Notes under the pieces: generated by a model
Told to the model about the DNA's origin: nothing
Databases searched by the model: none
Seen by the model: the letters and a program-made list of their open reading frames with translations, nothing else
Part shown: positions 30,176 through 40,400 of the stretch, one piece after another
Numbering within the stretch: the first letter of the stretch is position 1
Layout: the number at the start of each line of letters is the position of its first letter
Source of the DNA: Aeromonas veronii
GTDB lineage: Bacteria > Pseudomonadota > Gammaproteobacteria > Enterobacterales > Aeromonadaceae
Length of the DNA: 64,000 bases
Direction of reading: 5' to 3'
Assembly (NCBI GenBank): GCA_041319085.1
Contig: CP101033.1
Coordinates: 1,824,501-1,888,500 of the forward strand
Program-made: the position numbers and the translations under genes

Positions 30176-32380
30176 ATGGGACATTCCCGCATAACATTGG
30201 CAACGCTACTCGCATTGGGTCTGCTGGGCACCGTCCAGGCAGAAGACACGGTGCGGGAGCCTTTTTTTGTCGAGCTAAAAGGCCCTGACGAACCTGCACC
30301 TCCCGCCGTCACTTCCCAGCCGTTGGCGCAACCTGTCGCCAGACCCGTGGCGCAACCGGTGCGTGCAACCGCCCAGCCGGTGCGTCAGGTCACGGCCAAT
30401 GCCGGTAGCTATGGCCCTGTTCGTCCGACCGATACCCTCTGGAGCCTGGCGAGCAAATATCGCCCCTCCAATCGGGTCAGCGTCTACCAGACCATGGTGG
30501 CGATCTACGAGAAAAACCCCCGCAGTTTTGCCGATGGCAATATCAACCACATTCTGGTGGGGTCACGCATTCTGCTGCCGACCGTGGCCGAGGCGAGCGT
30601 TATCACCGATGCCCAGGCACGCGCCAGGTTCCGCAGCGACAACGCCAGCTGGAAGGGGTTAAGCCCCAAATATCTGGCTGACAAGCAGGCCCACACCGTC
30701 AAACCGGCTGCCGCCAAACCCGCGAAGCCCGCGAAGGTTGAGGCTGCCAAGACCGAGCCGGTGAAGGCTGCGCCTGCGCCGCTGCCAGTGGCGAAAGCCG
30801 CACCCATTGCCGCGCCTGTTGTGGCACCGCAGCCGGCGGCTGAAACCAAAGACGTGGCCAAGGTGGGTGAGCCTGCGCCGAAAGAGGCGGTGGCGCCAGC
30901 TCCGGCGCCGAGCGCCGCAGAAGGCACCACTCCCGTGCCTTTGCCTTCCGATCTGGATAAACCGGTGGGCAAACCGGCCACCGAGATGGCGCTGGCACTT
31001 GAAGATGCCAATGCCCAGCTCGGCCAGGTGACCGAAATGAACCATAGGCTTAAGCTGCGTCTGCAATCTCTGACCGAAGAGGTGGAGACCCTCAAGGCCC
31101 AGTTGCAGGATCAGACTGCGCTGCAAAAAGAGATTGCCGAGCTCAAAGCCCAACCGGTCCCGCCGGTGGCAGCCGCGCCTGAACCTGAAAAAAACTGGTT
31201 GATGGATCTGCTCGCCTCGCCGCTCAACCTCGCCATGATAATCTTGCTACCGGTGCTGCTGGTATTGGCGCTGGTGACCCTGTGGCTCCGGGCCCGTGCT
31301 CGCCGCGAGCTGGAAGAGCAGGAGAAGAGCCTCTCCGAATCCACCGCCATGATGATGGATCAGGGACAGAGCGAGTTTGATGATCTGCTGAGCGTTGATG
31401 TAACCGACAACGAGCCGGTGCGCCCGGTGCCGGATCTCAACACCCCCGATGGCTTTATGCCGGTGGCGCCGAGCAAGCCGGACGTGGATCTGGTGTTCAG
31501 CGACGGTGGCGAGATGGATCTGCAAGGCTTCGAGCCTGAGCGGATGGCGGCCCAGCCAGTCAGTCGTGACCCGGATCTGGTGCCGGATCTTGATCTCTCG
31601 CTGGATGAGCCCATTGCCCTTGCCCACGAGCCTGCCCTGGATCTGGCCAGCGAGTTCAACCCCAAGCCCAAGGCCGCTGATGAAGTCATGAGCGAAGAGG
31701 AGCTGCAGGCAGCCCTGTTTGCCGAGCTGGATGCGGATCTCTCTGCCGACCTCGAGCCCGATTTGAGCACCATTCACGGTGTGGGTGCCGCTCACGACGA
31801 TCTGGCCAGCTTCGATCTCGGCGATTTCGACAATGCCCTCGACGAGCCCGCTGCGGGCAAAGATGACAATGCCATTGATCTCAGTGCTGCAGACGGTGCC
31901 GATGAGAGTGCTGATGCGATGCTGGCAGAGTTGGGTCTTGAGCCTGTCAAGGCGAAGAAAGCCGAGCTGGATCTGGAGTGGGATCCCAACGAGCTGGCGC
32001 TCTCCGAATTCGAAGATGCGTTCGCCGAGGTGGAGTCTCATCCGGCAAACGTTCAGCCCCGTGAGCAAGCGCAGGAGAGTGGCTATGTCGAGATCGACAA
32101 GTTGCTGGCCGATGCGAATGCCACCGCACCTGAGCAGGAGCCTTATCAGGGCTTCTCGCTGGATGTGGGGCTCGATGGCTTCCCCGAGGTGCTGCCGGAA
32201 TCCACCGGGTTTGACGTGGATGCTGACGACGGCGGTGTGGGGGCCAAGTTGGATCTGGCCCGAGCCTACCTCGAGATTGACGATAAGGATAGCGCCCGCG
32301 AGCTGCTGCAAGAGGCGGCGGAGCAGGGCAGCGATCACCAGCGCGCCGAAGCCGAGAAGTTGCTCAAGCGGTTGGGCTAA
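30176..32380 (+). CDS. fimV: FimV-like polar/pilus assembly protein
   Basis: This 734-residue protein has a signal peptide (residues 1-22), a periplasmic LysM-like domain (about 80-140, with DTLWSLASKYRPS), an Ala/Pro/Lys-rich linker, a coiled-coil stretch before one membrane helix (about 345-372), a long acidic cytoplasmic region and a C-terminal FimV domain with a TPR-like helix pair (about 690-734, GAKLDLARAYLEIDDKDSA). FimV homologues organise the cell pole and support type IV pilus assembly and twitching. The ATG at 30176 has AAGGAA upstream. It lies between asd and truA, the conserved FimV context. Confidence 0.92.
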   Translation: MGHSRITLATLLALGLLGTVQAEDTVREPFFVELKGPDEPAPPAVTSQPLAQPVARPVAQPVRATAQPVRQVTANAGSYGPVRPTDTLWSLASKYRPSNRVSVYQTMVAIYEKNPRSFADGNINHILVGSRILLPTVAEASVITDAQARARFRSDNASWKGLSPKYLADKQAHTVKPAAAKPAKPAKVEAAKTEPVKAAPAPLPVAKAAPIAAPVVAPQPAAETKDVAKVGEPAPKEAVAPAPAPSAAEGTTPVPLPSDLDKPVGKPATEMALALEDANAQLGQVTEMNHRLKLRLQSLTEEVETLKAQLQDQTALQKEIAELKAQPVPPVAAAPEPEKNWLMDLLASPLNLAMIILLPVLLVLALVTLWLRARARRELEEQEKSLSESTAMMMDQGQSEFDDLLSVDVTDNEPVRPVPDLNTPDGFMPVAPSKPDVDLVFSDGGEMDLQGFEPERMAAQPVSRDPDLVPDLDLSLDEPIALAHEPALDLASEFNPKPKAADEVMSEEELQAALFAELDADLSADLEPDLSTIHGVGAAHDDLASFDLGDFDNALDEPAAGKDDNAIDLSAADGADESADAMLAELGLEPVKAKKAELDLEWDPNELALSEFEDAFAEVESHPANVQPREQAQESGYVEIDKLLADANATAPEQEPYQGFSLDVGLDGFPEVLPESTGFDVDADDGGVGAKLDLARAYLEIDDKDSARELLQEAAEQGSDHQRAEAEKLLKRLG

Positions 32381-32409
32381 GTTTTCCTATCAAGGGATCA
32401 ACAAAGCGG

Positions 32410-32440
32410 GGGCAGCCAGTGGCTGCCCTCTTCTTTTGGC
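32410..32440 (+). terminator. Terminator after fimV
   Basis: GGGCAGCC (32410-32417) and GGCTGCCC (32421-32428) form a stem followed by TCTTCTTTT. Confidence 0.88.
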
Positions 32441-32524
32441 GAGTTGCGATGGTGCGAGCATGGCCGCGCAGGCTGGCTATCCGAGCCCATTGCGCGCGTG
32501 GTGGGACTTTTCGGGCTGAGCGCG

Positions 32525-32530
32525 TATAAT
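32525..32530 (+). promoter_or_regulatory. -10 element upstream of truA
   Basis: A perfect TATAAT lies 48 bases before truA in GTATAATCCG context. No good -35 is present. Confidence 0.45.
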
Positions 32531-32577
32531 CCGCCCCGTTTCTTTCACCGCGTTTTCACAACAAGACAAGTTTATCC

Positions 32578-33387
32578 ATGCGAATTGCCCTAGGTATTGA
32601 ATATGACGGCAGCCGTTATTTCGGCTGGCAGCGTCAGCGTGAAGTGATCAGCGTGCAGGCTGAACTGGAGACGGCGCTGAGCCGGATCGCCAACCACCCT
32701 GTCTCCATCCAGTGTGCCGGACGCACCGATGCCGGTGTCCATGCGACCGGCCAGGTGATCCACTTCGATACTGAGGCGAACCGCGCCGAAGGGGCCTGGA
32801 CCCTGGGGCTCAATTCCAACCTGCCGCCGGATATCGCCGTGCGCTGGGTCAAGCAGGTGGACGAGCGCTTCCACGCCCGCTTCAGCGCCACCGCCCGTCG
32901 CTACCGTTATGTCATCTACAACCACAACTACCGGCCGGCGATCCTCGGCAGTGGTGTCAGCCACTACCACGAGACCATCGATGCCGAGCTGATGCACCAA
33001 GCGGGCCAGGGCCTGCTGGGGGAGCACGACTTCAGCACCTTCCGTGCCGTCGCCTGCCAATCCAACACCCCGTGGCGCAATGTGACCCATCTGTGTGTCA
33101 GCCGCTCCGGCCCCTACATCGTGCTCGACATCAAGGCCAATGCCTTCCTGCACCATATGGTGCGCAACATCACCGGCTCTCTGCTGCTGGTGGGGCAGGG
33201 GCTCAAGCCAGTGGAGTGGATTGCCGAAGTACTGGCCGCCCGGGATCGCAATCTGGCCGGGCCGACTGCCAAGGCCGGTGGCCTCTATCTGGTCGACGTG
33301 GATTACCCGGCCGAGTTTGCTCTGCCGCAGTTGCCGCTCGGCCCGCTGTGGCTGCCGGACTCGGCACCGGGTACGACCAGTTTTTAG
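32578..33387 (+). CDS. truA: tRNA pseudouridine synthase A
   Basis: This enzyme (269 aa) makes pseudouridine at positions 38-40 of the tRNA anticodon arm. The catalytic aspartate is D51 in [13 protein letters not shown]. Blocks FRAVACQS and [10 protein letters not shown] match the family. It is the standard neighbour of fimV, accD and folC. Confidence 0.96.
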   Translation: MRIALGIEYDGSRYFGWQRQREVISVQAELETALSRIANHPVSIQCAGRTDAGVHATGQVIHFDTEANRAEGAWTLGLNSNLPPDIAVRWVKQVDERFHARFSATARRYRYVIYNHNYRPAILGSGVSHYHETIDAELMHQAGQGLLGEHDFSTFRAVACQSNTPWRNVTHLCVSRSGPYIVLDIKANAFLHHMVRNITGSLLLVGQGLKPVEWIAEVLAARDRNLAGPTAKAGGLYLVDVDYPAEFALPQLPLGPLWLPDSAPGTTSF

Positions 33388-33506
33388 TAACTGCGCCCGA
33401 AAAATTGTGGTTTAATGACCCGTCATTTGTTGCCATCGAGCTAGTAAGTCATTGAACAATCTAGGCTCGATGCGTTTTGTCAGGCACAAAAGCATTAAGG
33501 AATTCC

Positions 33507-34370
33507 ATGAGCTGGCTTGAGAAGATTCTTCCCAAGAGCAAGATAACTGCGCCCCGTCGTCACAACATTCCGGAAGGGGTGTGGACCAAGTGCAGTGCTT
33601 GTGAACAGGTGCTCTACCGGGCAGAGTTGGAGCGCAACCTCGAAGTGTGCCCCAAGTGTGATCATCATATGCGCATCAGCGCCCGCGCCCGTCTCGAGAG
33701 CTTCCTCGATGAGCAGGGTCGTACCGAGATCGGTGCCGAGCTGGAGCCGCAGGATGTACTGAAATTCAAGGATTCCAAGCGCTACAAGGATCGTTTGTCC
33801 GCCGCTCAGAAAGAGACGGCCGAGAAAGATGCGCTGGTGGTGATGAAAGGGACCCTCAAAGGGGTACCGGTTGTCGCCTGTTCGTTCGAATTCTCCTTCA
33901 TGGGGGGCTCCATGGCCTCCGTGGTCGGTGCTCGCTTCGTGCGTGCCGTCGAGGAGTGCATCAAGGAAGGCCGTGGTCTGGTCTGCTTCTCCACCTCTGG
34001 TGGTGCTCGCATGCAGGAAGCGCTGTTCTCCCTGATGCAGATGGCCAAGACCAGTGCGGCGCTGGACAGACTCACCAAGGCGGGCCTGCCCTATATCTCC
34101 GTGCTGACCGACCCTACCATGGGTGGTGTCTCCGCCAGTCTGGCGATGCTAGGTGACATCAACGTGGGCGAGCCCAAGGCGCTGATCGGCTTTGCCGGCC
34201 CACGCGTTATCGAGCAGACCGTGCGTGAGAAACTGCCGGAAGGCTTCCAGCGCTCCGAGTTCCTGCTGGAGAAGGGTGCCATCGATCTCATCATCGATCG
34301 CCGCGACATGCGTAACCGTCTGGCCAGCCTGCTCGCCAAAATGCTGAATACTCACGTCATCGAAGAGTGA
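33507..34370 (+). CDS. accD: Acetyl-CoA carboxylase carboxyltransferase subunit beta
   Basis: This 287-aa subunit transfers carboxyl from carboxybiotin to acetyl-CoA, the first step of fatty acid synthesis, in complex with AccA. A four-cysteine zinc finger is near the N-terminus (CSAC...CPKC), and the crotonase-fold core has GGSMASVVG and [17 protein letters not shown] sets ATG 33507. It is followed almost at once by folC. Confidence 0.96.
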   Translation: MSWLEKILPKSKITAPRRHNIPEGVWTKCSACEQVLYRAELERNLEVCPKCDHHMRISARARLESFLDEQGRTEIGAELEPQDVLKFKDSKRYKDRLSAAQKETAEKDALVVMKGTLKGVPVVACSFEFSFMGGSMASVVGARFVRAVEECIKEGRGLVCFSTSGGARMQEALFSLMQMAKTSAALDRLTKAGLPYISVLTDPTMGGVSASLAMLGDINVGEPKALIGFAGPRVIEQTVREKLPEGFQRSEFLLEKGAIDLIIDRRDMRNRLASLLAKMLNTHVIEE

Positions 34371-34372
34371 AG

Positions 34373-35632
34373 ATGAGTTCAAACATGCAACAATCCCAAA
34401 GCCGGTCGCTGGTCGACTGGCTTTCTTATTTGGAGCAGATCCACCCGGTCAATATCGACATGGGGCTGGATCGGGTCGGTGCCGTTGCCCGGCGTATGGG
34501 CCTTACCCAACTGCCGTTCAAGGTGATCACGGTGGCGGGCACCAACGGCAAGGGCTCAAGCTGTGCCATGGCGGCCAGCATTCTGATGGCTGCAGGCTAC
34601 CAGGTCGGCGTCTACTCCTCTCCCCATCTGCTGCGCTTTACCGAGCGGGTGCGGGTCAATGGGCAAGAGCTGCCCGACAGTGACCACTGCGCCGCCTTTG
34701 CCGAGGTGGAAGCGGCACGCGGCGAGATAGCGCTCACCTTCTTCGAGTTCGCCACCCTGGCCGGTTTGTGGCTCTTCTGCCGCGCCGCACCGGATGTGCT
34801 GCTGCTGGAAGTAGGCTTGGGCGGTCGGCTCGACGCCACCAATGTGGTGGAGTCCGATGTGGCGATGATCACCTCCATTGCCCTCGATCACTGCGACTGG
34901 CTGGGGGATACCCGCGAGGCGGTAGCGGTGGAGAAGGCCGGGGTCTATCGCGCCAGCAAACCCGCCATCAGCGGCGAGCCCAACCCGCCTGCGACTATCG
35001 CCAGCGAAGCGGCGCGCCTCGGCGCTTCGCTGCGTCAGGTCGGTATCGATTTTCGTGGCGATGAGCACGAGACCAGTTGGGATTATCACGGCCTCAACCA
35101 GTGGCGCGACCTGCCCAAACCGGCGCTGCCGCTGATGAATGCGGTGACCGTGCTGGCGGCGCTGGAATCCCTCGGCTTGCCGCTGCCGGAGTCTGCCATC
35201 CGTGACGGGTTGGCCAACGCCCGGCTGGCTGGCCGGATGCAGCAACTGCAAAGTGTGCCGCTGGTGATCGTCGATGTGGCCCACAATCCCCACTCGGCAG
35301 CCTATCTGGCAGCTCAGTTGCGTACAATGCCCTGCGCAGGTGTGCGCCGCGCCGTGGTCGGCATGCTCAAAGACAAGGACATGGCGGGATCGCTGGCCGA
35401 ACTCGATGGCCTGATTGGCGAGTGGTATCTGGCCAGTCTGACCGGCCCGCGCGCCGCCACCGCTGCGCAGCTGGCTGCGGCGCTGGGGGAGGGCAAGGGG
35501 CCAGCCAGGGCGTTTGGTGATGTCAGCGCCGCTTATCAGGCAGCGTTGGCCGCATCGAGTCCGGACGATATGGTCATTGTGTTTGGTTCGTTTTACACTG
35601 TCGCCGATATTCTGGCGGGTGTTGCTTCCTAG
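34373..35632 (+). CDS. folC: Folylpolyglutamate / dihydrofolate synthase
   Basis: This Mur-ligase-family enzyme (419 aa) adds L-glutamate to dihydropteroate and to folates. The ATP loop is GTNGKGSS, followed by YSSPHLLRFTERVR, LLEVGLGGRLDATN and DVAHNPHS. The ATG at 34373 is two bases after the accD stop; GTG 34367 and ATG 34385 are also in frame. It belongs to the truA-accD-folC-dedD row. Confidence 0.93.
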   Translation: MSSNMQQSQSRSLVDWLSYLEQIHPVNIDMGLDRVGAVARRMGLTQLPFKVITVAGTNGKGSSCAMAASILMAAGYQVGVYSSPHLLRFTERVRVNGQELPDSDHCAAFAEVEAARGEIALTFFEFATLAGLWLFCRAAPDVLLLEVGLGGRLDATNVVESDVAMITSIALDHCDWLGDTREAVAVEKAGVYRASKPAISGEPNPPATIASEAARLGASLRQVGIDFRGDEHETSWDYHGLNQWRDLPKPALPLMNAVTVLAALESLGLPLPESAIRDGLANARLAGRMQQLQSVPLVIVDVAHNPHSAAYLAAQLRTMPCAGVRRAVVGMLKDKDMAGSLAELDGLIGEWYLASLTGPRAATAAQLAAALGEGKGPARAFGDVSAAYQAALAASSPDDMVIVFGSFYTVADILAGVAS

Positions 35633-35644
35633 GCTGCACCCTTG

Positions 35645-35667
35645 CTCCCCTGCCTGCAGCAGGGGAG
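35645..35667 (+). other. Hairpin between folC and dedD
   Basis: CTCCCCTGC and GCAGGGGAG form a 9-bp stem with a 5-base loop, with no T-run. It may partly terminate or protect the transcript ends between folC and dedD. Confidence 0.45.
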
Positions 35668-35706
35668 TCAAATCGTGTACTGAGTTAGGTAAAGGTAGGA
35701 TTCAAC

Positions 35707-36543
35707 TTGGCTTCGAAGTTTCAAAACCGTCTGGTGGGCACCGTCATCCTGGTGGCCCTGGTTGTTATTTTCCTGCCGGACTTGCTGGATGGTCACAAGC
35801 TGGCGCAAAAGGAGGAGGCCTTTGCCAAGATCCCGCTGCGCCCCGAGCTGGAGCCTGCCAAGCCTGCGCTGCAGGTCTCGGCCGCCAGCACCTTGCCATC
35901 CGAGCATCTGGCCAGCCAGCAACAGGCTTCTGCGGCCCAGCAGTGGCAAGTGGAAGAGGTGGCTGATCCCATGACCCTCGCCAGTCCGGGCAACGGGGCG
36001 CAGTCGGCGACAACTCCTGCCGCACCGGCACCGCAAACTGCACCGGTCCATTCACAACCGAATGCACAACCCAAACCACAACCCAGACCACAGCCCGCGC
36101 CGCAAACCAAGCCGGAAGTGGTAGCCAAAAAACCGGTCGAGCCGCCCAAGCCAGTACCCAAGCCCGCACCAGCCAAACCGGTTGATGTCGCCAAGGCACC
36201 CGCGCCGGTCAAACCGCAGGTGGGTCAGATCAAGTCCCTCGATGATCTGATTGAAAGCAAGCTGACCCAGCCGGCCACACCCGCGCCCGCTGCCGCGCCA
36301 GCGCAGGGCAGCTGGATCCTTCAGCTTGGCGCCTTCAAGAATGTCGACAGCGTCAACGCGCTGGTGAGCAAGCTGCGGGCGGCGGGCTACTCTGCCCACA
36401 CCTCGCCGCGCTCACCGGTGCAGGGCCAGCTCAACCGGGTCTTTATCGGGCCGGATGTCTCCAAGGCCAAGCTGCAGGGAATGCAGGGGCGGATCTCCCA
36501 GATGACGGGCCTCAGTGGCTCGGTGGTCTCTTACAATCCATAA
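35707..36543 (+). CDS. dedD: SPOR-domain cell-division protein DedD
   Basis: This 278-aa inner-membrane protein localises to the septum by binding denuded peptidoglycan. It has an N-terminal membrane helix (about residues 8-25), a Pro/Lys-rich linker and a C-terminal SPOR domain (about 200-275, GSWILQLGAFKNVDSVNALVSKLR broken here into WILQLGAF and FIGPD blocks). The start is TTG, supported by AGGA six bases before and by the match of MASKFQNRLVGT to E. coli DedD. Unlike enterics, cvpA-purF does not follow. Confidence 0.92.
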   Translation: MASKFQNRLVGTVILVALVVIFLPDLLDGHKLAQKEEAFAKIPLRPELEPAKPALQVSAASTLPSEHLASQQQASAAQQWQVEEVADPMTLASPGNGAQSATTPAAPAPQTAPVHSQPNAQPKPQPRPQPAPQTKPEVVAKKPVEPPKPVPKPAPAKPVDVAKAPAPVKPQVGQIKSLDDLIESKLTQPATPAPAAAPAQGSWILQLGAFKNVDSVNALVSKLRAAGYSAHTSPRSPVQGQLNRVFIGPDVSKAKLQGMQGRISQMTGLSGSVVSYNP

Positions 36544-36571
36544 CGGTGTTGGCTATGACGTTCTGACACAA

Positions 36572-36602
36572 ACACCGCGCCCCGTGCGCGGTGTTTTTTT
36601 AT
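36572..36602 (+). terminator. Terminator after dedD
   Basis: ACACCGCGC (36572-36580) and GCGCGGTGT (36586-36594) pair and are followed by seven T residues. Confidence 0.94.
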
Positions 36603-36705
36603 CTGGAGGTCGAGATTTTCAAGGGCGGCGCCGCGTAGGCACCTGGTTGGGATTTTCGGACAGTTGGGGTAGTCTGAGGTCTTCTACTACTCACAGGAGT
36701 TCAAG

Positions 36706-37023
36706 ATGATCCTCTCGACGACCCCCACGCTGGAAGGCAAAACCATTAGTGAATACCGCGGCATCGTAGTTGGCGAAGCCATCCTCGGCGCCAACATTTT
36801 CAAGGATCTCTTTGCCGGGATCCGCGACATCATCGGTGGCCGCTCTGGCGCCTATGAAAAAGAGCTGGCCCGTGCCCGTGAGATCGCCTTCGACGAGCTG
36901 AAAGAGCGTGCCGCCGCCCTGGGTGCCAATGCGGTGGTCGGTATCGATATCGACTACGAGGTGGTGGGGCAAAACGGCAGCATGCTGATGGTCAGTATCA
37001 GCGGCACCGCCGTGGTGGTCTGA
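36706..37023 (+). CDS. ybjQ: YbjQ (UPF0145) family protein
   Basis: This 105-residue cytoplasmic protein matches YbjQ, with [20 protein letters not shown] at the start and [13 protein letters not shown] near residue 80. The family forms a pentameric fold sometimes named a putative heavy-metal-binding domain; its role is not settled. CAGGAG seven bases upstream supports ATG 36706. It sits alone between two terminators. Confidence 0.92.
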   Translation: MILSTTPTLEGKTISEYRGIVVGEAILGANIFKDLFAGIRDIIGGRSGAYEKELARAREIAFDELKERAAALGANAVVGIDIDYEVVGQNGSMLMVSISGTAVVV

Positions 37024-37096
37024 TATCCCGTCGCAAGCTGTTTTGGCTAAAGCCGATAACCGGGTTGTCGGCTTAATGTGATGGTCAGCCTGACCC

Positions 37097-37134
37097 ACAG
37101 CCCAGCAGGCTACGCTTGCTGGGCTGTTTCTTTT
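37097..37134 (+). terminator. Terminator after ybjQ
   Basis: ACAGCCCAGCA and TGCTGGGCTGT form a perfect 11-bp stem, followed by TTCTTTT. Confidence 0.88.
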
Positions 37135-37152
37135 CTACTTCAGGAGAGCATC

Positions 37153-37355
37153 ATGCCAACTATCACACTCTTTGGACTCGACATCGGCAAGCACTCCTTT
37201 CATCTCATCGGACAGGATGCCAACGGCCCCCCCCTTCAAACGCCAGTTCACTCGTTCCAGCCTCATTCAATACCTCGCCCAGCACCCCGTCTGTCGCAGT
37301 GTGATGGAAGCCTGCTGTGGTCCACACTGGCTATGCTCAGGCCGTGTGCGACAGG
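37153..37355 (+). mobile_element. IS110-family transposase remnant (N-terminal fragment)
   Basis: The first frame reads MPTITLFGLDIGKHSFH, an IS110-type N-terminus with the first DEDD aspartate. The sequence then shifts frame after a C7 tract (37227-37233) into FKRQFTRSSLIQYLAQHPVC and VMEAC, and is lost after about 200 bases where it meets the 3' end of oppA. It keeps an AGGAG ribosome site but lacks the DEDD remainder and the C-terminal transposase domain, so it is inactive. Confidence 0.8.
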
Positions 37356-38972
37356 TTACGGGGCGACCAGATAGAGGTCCCGGCTATAGACGATGTCTTG
37401 CGGGTTCTCATAGGGATAACCCTTGACGAACGGCTTGAGCAGTCGCGATTTGACGTAGAAGTAGAGCGGCGCGATAGGGGCGTCAGCCTCGATCAATGCT
37501 TCTGCCTGCTGGTAGAGCTGATTGCGTTCGGCCGCATCCTGCGAGTCGTGGGCCTTGGCCAGCAGGGCATCGTACTCCTTGTTGAACCACTTGCCGCTGT
37601 TGGCGCTGCTGCTGGAGGTCAGGATATCGAGGAAGGTGGAGGCATCGTTATAGTCCCCGTTCCAGGAGTAGCGGCTCACCCCGAAATCCCCCTCGTTGAG
37701 GGTAGAGACCATGGTCTTCCACTCCATGTTGTTGAGGGTGGCGCTGACCCCCAGGTTATGTTTCCACATGGAGGAGACGGCCAGCGCGATCTTTTTATGG
37801 CTCTCGTTGGTGTTGTAGAGGATATCCACGCTGAGCGGTTTGTCCGGGCCATAACCAGCTTCGGCCAACAGCGCTTTGGCCTGCTTGATCCGCTCCTCTT
37901 TGCTCTGCTGCTGACTGGCCGGTTTTTTCAGGTCAAAACCATCGACACTCGGCGGGGTCAGGCTGAAGGCGGGCAGTTGCCCTTGTCCCAGGATCTTGTC
38001 GGTGATGGTCTCCCGGTCGAGGGCCAGCGAGAGCGCCTTGCGCACTTTCGGATCATCGAACGGTTTGCGGTTCACGTTGAACACATAGTAATAGGTGGCG
38101 AGCATGGGGGCGCTGACCAGATCTTGCGGGCTCTGGCTCTTGATGTGCTTGTACTGCTCCAGCGGGTAGGTGGTGTAGTGCAGCTCGCCGGTGCGGTAGC
38201 GGTTGTAGGCGGCGGTTTCGGAGACGATCTCCAGATAGACCACCTTATTCAGGACGGTGTGCTGGTTGTCCCAGTAGTGGGTATTGCGCTCGGCACTCAG
38301 CCGCTCATTGGGGGTCCACTCCTTGAGTACAAAGGCACCGTTGGAGACGATATTGCCCGGTTTGACCCAATCCTTACCGAATTTTTCAATGGTGGCCTTG
38401 GGGGCCGGGAAGGTGGTGTAGTGAGCCAGCATCTTCAGGAAGAAGGGGACCGGATTTTTCAGGGTGACCTGCAGAGTATGGTCATCCAGTGCCTTGACTC
38501 CCAGCGCGTCCGGGCTCTTCTTGCCCTGGATCACCTCACTGGCATTGGTGATACCCATCAATTCGATAAACCAGGCGTAGTTGGAGGCGGTCTTGGGATC
38601 GGCTGCCCGTTGCCAGCCGTAGACATAATCGGCGGCGGTGACCGGTTCACCGTTAGACCATTTGGCCTCGGGCCTTAGCTTGAAGGTGTAGACGGTACCG
38701 GTCTTGTCGACCTCGTAGCTGACAGCGCCTGCGGGCTGGGTCTTGCCCTTGCCATCCAGTACGTAGAGCCCTTCAAACAGATCGTTGACGATCTCGCTAC
38801 CGGCACTCTCTTCCACCAGCTGGGGGTCGATGGTGGTGGGCTCGGTGCCGATATTGGTCACATAGATTTGTTGGGCATCCGGCAGCAGCTTGGTACCGGC
38901 AGGCACCTGGGCAGCCCAGGCGGGAAGGGCAAACAGTCCGGCAACCATGCCGGCAATGAGAGTCTTGTTCAT
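37356..38972 (-). CDS. oppA: Oligopeptide ABC transporter substrate-binding protein
   Basis: This periplasmic family 5 solute-binding protein (538 aa; E. coli OppA 543) has a signal peptide (residues 1-20, ALPAWA), then TEPTTIDPQLVEE, WSNGEPVTAADYVYGW and TFPAPKATIEKFG blocks. It should bind oligopeptides for an inner-membrane permease. AAGGA sets ATG 38972. No oppBCDF genes are near, so it is an orphan or works with a distant system. Its stop codon abuts the IS110 remnant, so the last residues or the terminator may have changed. Confidence 0.93.
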   Translation of the reverse strand: MNKTLIAGMVAGLFALPAWAAQVPAGTKLLPDAQQIYVTNIGTEPTTIDPQLVEESAGSEIVNDLFEGLYVLDGKGKTQPAGAVSYEVDKTGTVYTFKLRPEAKWSNGEPVTAADYVYGWQRAADPKTASNYAWFIELMGITNASEVIQGKKSPDALGVKALDDHTLQVTLKNPVPFFLKMLAHYTTFPAPKATIEKFGKDWVKPGNIVSNGAFVLKEWTPNERLSAERNTHYWDNQHTVLNKVVYLEIVSETAAYNRYRTGELHYTTYPLEQYKHIKSQSPQDLVSAPMLATYYYVFNVNRKPFDDPKVRKALSLALDRETITDKILGQGQLPAFSLTPPSVDGFDLKKPASQQQSKEERIKQAKALLAEAGYGPDKPLSVDILYNTNESHKKIALAVSSMWKHNLGVSATLNNMEWKTMVSTLNEGDFGVSRYSWNGDYNDASTFLDILTSSSSANSGKWFNKEYDALLAKAHDSQDAAERNQLYQQAEALIEADAPIAPLYFYVKSRLLKPFVKGYPYENPQDIVYSRDLYLVAP

Positions 38973-39354
38973 TGATAATCCTTGAGTTTTATTTGCTTCC
39001 AAAGCGAAATCAGTGTGCTGGATTAGCGAGCGGATCTCAAGAGACAATGGCTGTGCCATGAGCAGGCCCATCAGACTCCATTTTAAATGGCCCAGGGCCA
39101 GTCAGGTCATGGCTTGCAGCAGGTTATTGCCACGAATTAAGGTGCAAAAGGTTATCGAATGAAACCATTAAAAAAGCGACTTTTACCATAAAGTCAGGCA
39201 AAACAGCTTATTTATTAGGCCGCTTAATTCGCTGCAAAAACAAAAAACAGACGTTACATTAGGTTACAAATCAAGGCCGCCGGTGATCGGCATTTTTTTT
39301 GCCGACACCTGCAAACGTTTTCAATGCCAACGGATGCGATCTAAAGGAACAAAA
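38973..39354. other. Divergent oppA-fbp control region
   Basis: This AT-rich 380-bp spacer must hold promoters for both genes. Ahead of fbp, GCCG (39276-39279) can pair with CGGC (39288-39291) before a T8 run, or CGGCA (39288-39292) can pair with TGCCG across the T tract; either would put a hairpin in the fbp leader. I could not assign promoters with confidence. Confidence 0.4.
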
Positions 39355-40389
39355 ATGCGAAACATGATCACCATGGGTGAGTTCATCGTCAAAAAGCAGG
39401 CGGATTATCCAACCGCGACCGGCGAGCTGACCTCGCTGCTCAGCTCGATCCGCCTTGCTGCCAAGGTGGTAAACCGGGAGATCAACAAGGCGGGACTGGC
39501 GGACATCATCGGTTCCATGGGCGCTGAAAACGTACAGGGCGAAGTGCAGCAGAAGCTGGATGTTTACGCCAATGAACGCTTCAAGGCGGCGCTGGAAGCG
39601 CGCGGCGAGGTGTGCGGCATGGCTTCCGAAGAGGAGGAGGATTTTGTCTCCTTCGATTCCGAGCTCTCCCGTCACTCTAAGTACGTGGTATTGATCGACC
39701 CCCTCGATGGCTCATCCAATATCGACGTCAACGTTTCCGTCGGGACCATCTTCTCCATCTACCGCCGGGTCAGCAAGCCGGGCACCGGTGTCACCCTGGA
39801 GGACTTCCTGCAGCCGGGCAACCGTCAGGTCGCCGCCGGCTATGTGGTCTACGGCTCCTCGACTATGCTGGTCTACACCACCGGCTTTGGCGTCAATGGC
39901 TTTACCTACGATCCTTCCATCGGCTGCTTCTGTCTCTCCCATGAGAACATCCGTATTCCGGAAGAGGGCAAGATCTACTCCATCAACGAGGGTAACTACA
40001 TCAAGTTCCCGGACGGGGTGAAGAAGTACCTCAAATATTGCCAAGAGCGTGACGAGGCGACCCACAGACCTTACACCTCACGTTATATCGGCTCCCTGGT
40101 CTCCGATTTCCATCGCAACCTGCTCAAGGGCGGCATCTACATCTATCCGTCCGGCACCAACTCGCCGAACGGCAAGCTGCGCCTGCTCTATGAGTGCAAC
40201 CCGATGGCGTTTCTGGTGGAGCAGGCCGGTGGCAAGGCTTCCGACGGCTTTGGCCGGATCATGGATATCCAGCCCACCGCGCTGCACCAGCGTACCCCTT
40301 ACTTCGTTGGCTCGACCAAGATGGTGGAGCGCGCCGAGGCCTTTATGCGTGAATTCTCCGCCCATGAGGATCCAGCCAACCAGGGCTGA
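39355..40389 (+). CDS. fbp: Fructose-1,6-bisphosphatase, class 1
   Basis: This gluconeogenic enzyme (344 aa) hydrolyses fructose 1,6-bisphosphate to fructose 6-phosphate. The metal site [12 protein letters not shown], the SEEEE loop and [15 protein letters not shown] blocks ([11 protein letters not shown]) match E. coli Fbp. AAAGGA sets ATG 39355. A 12-bp bidirectional terminator separates it from convergent mfd. Confidence 0.96.
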   Translation: MRNMITMGEFIVKKQADYPTATGELTSLLSSIRLAAKVVNREINKAGLADIIGSMGAENVQGEVQQKLDVYANERFKAALEARGEVCGMASEEEEDFVSFDSELSRHSKYVVLIDPLDGSSNIDVNVSVGTIFSIYRRVSKPGTGVTLEDFLQPGNRQVAAGYVVYGSSTMLVYTTGFGVNGFTYDPSIGCFCLSHENIRIPEEGKIYSINEGNYIKFPDGVKKYLKYCQERDEATHRPYTSRYIGSLVSDFHRNLLKGGIYIYPSGTNSPNGKLRLLYECNPMAFLVEQAGGKASDGFGRIMDIQPTALHQRTPYFVGSTKMVERAEAFMREFSAHEDPANQG

Positions 40390-40400
40390 TCGTCAGAGGT

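Noticed and set aside
37317..38678. 453-residue open frame on the plus strand opposite oppA
   Set aside because: It is antisense to a well-supported oppA gene and has no domain; GC-rich DNA often keeps such frames open.
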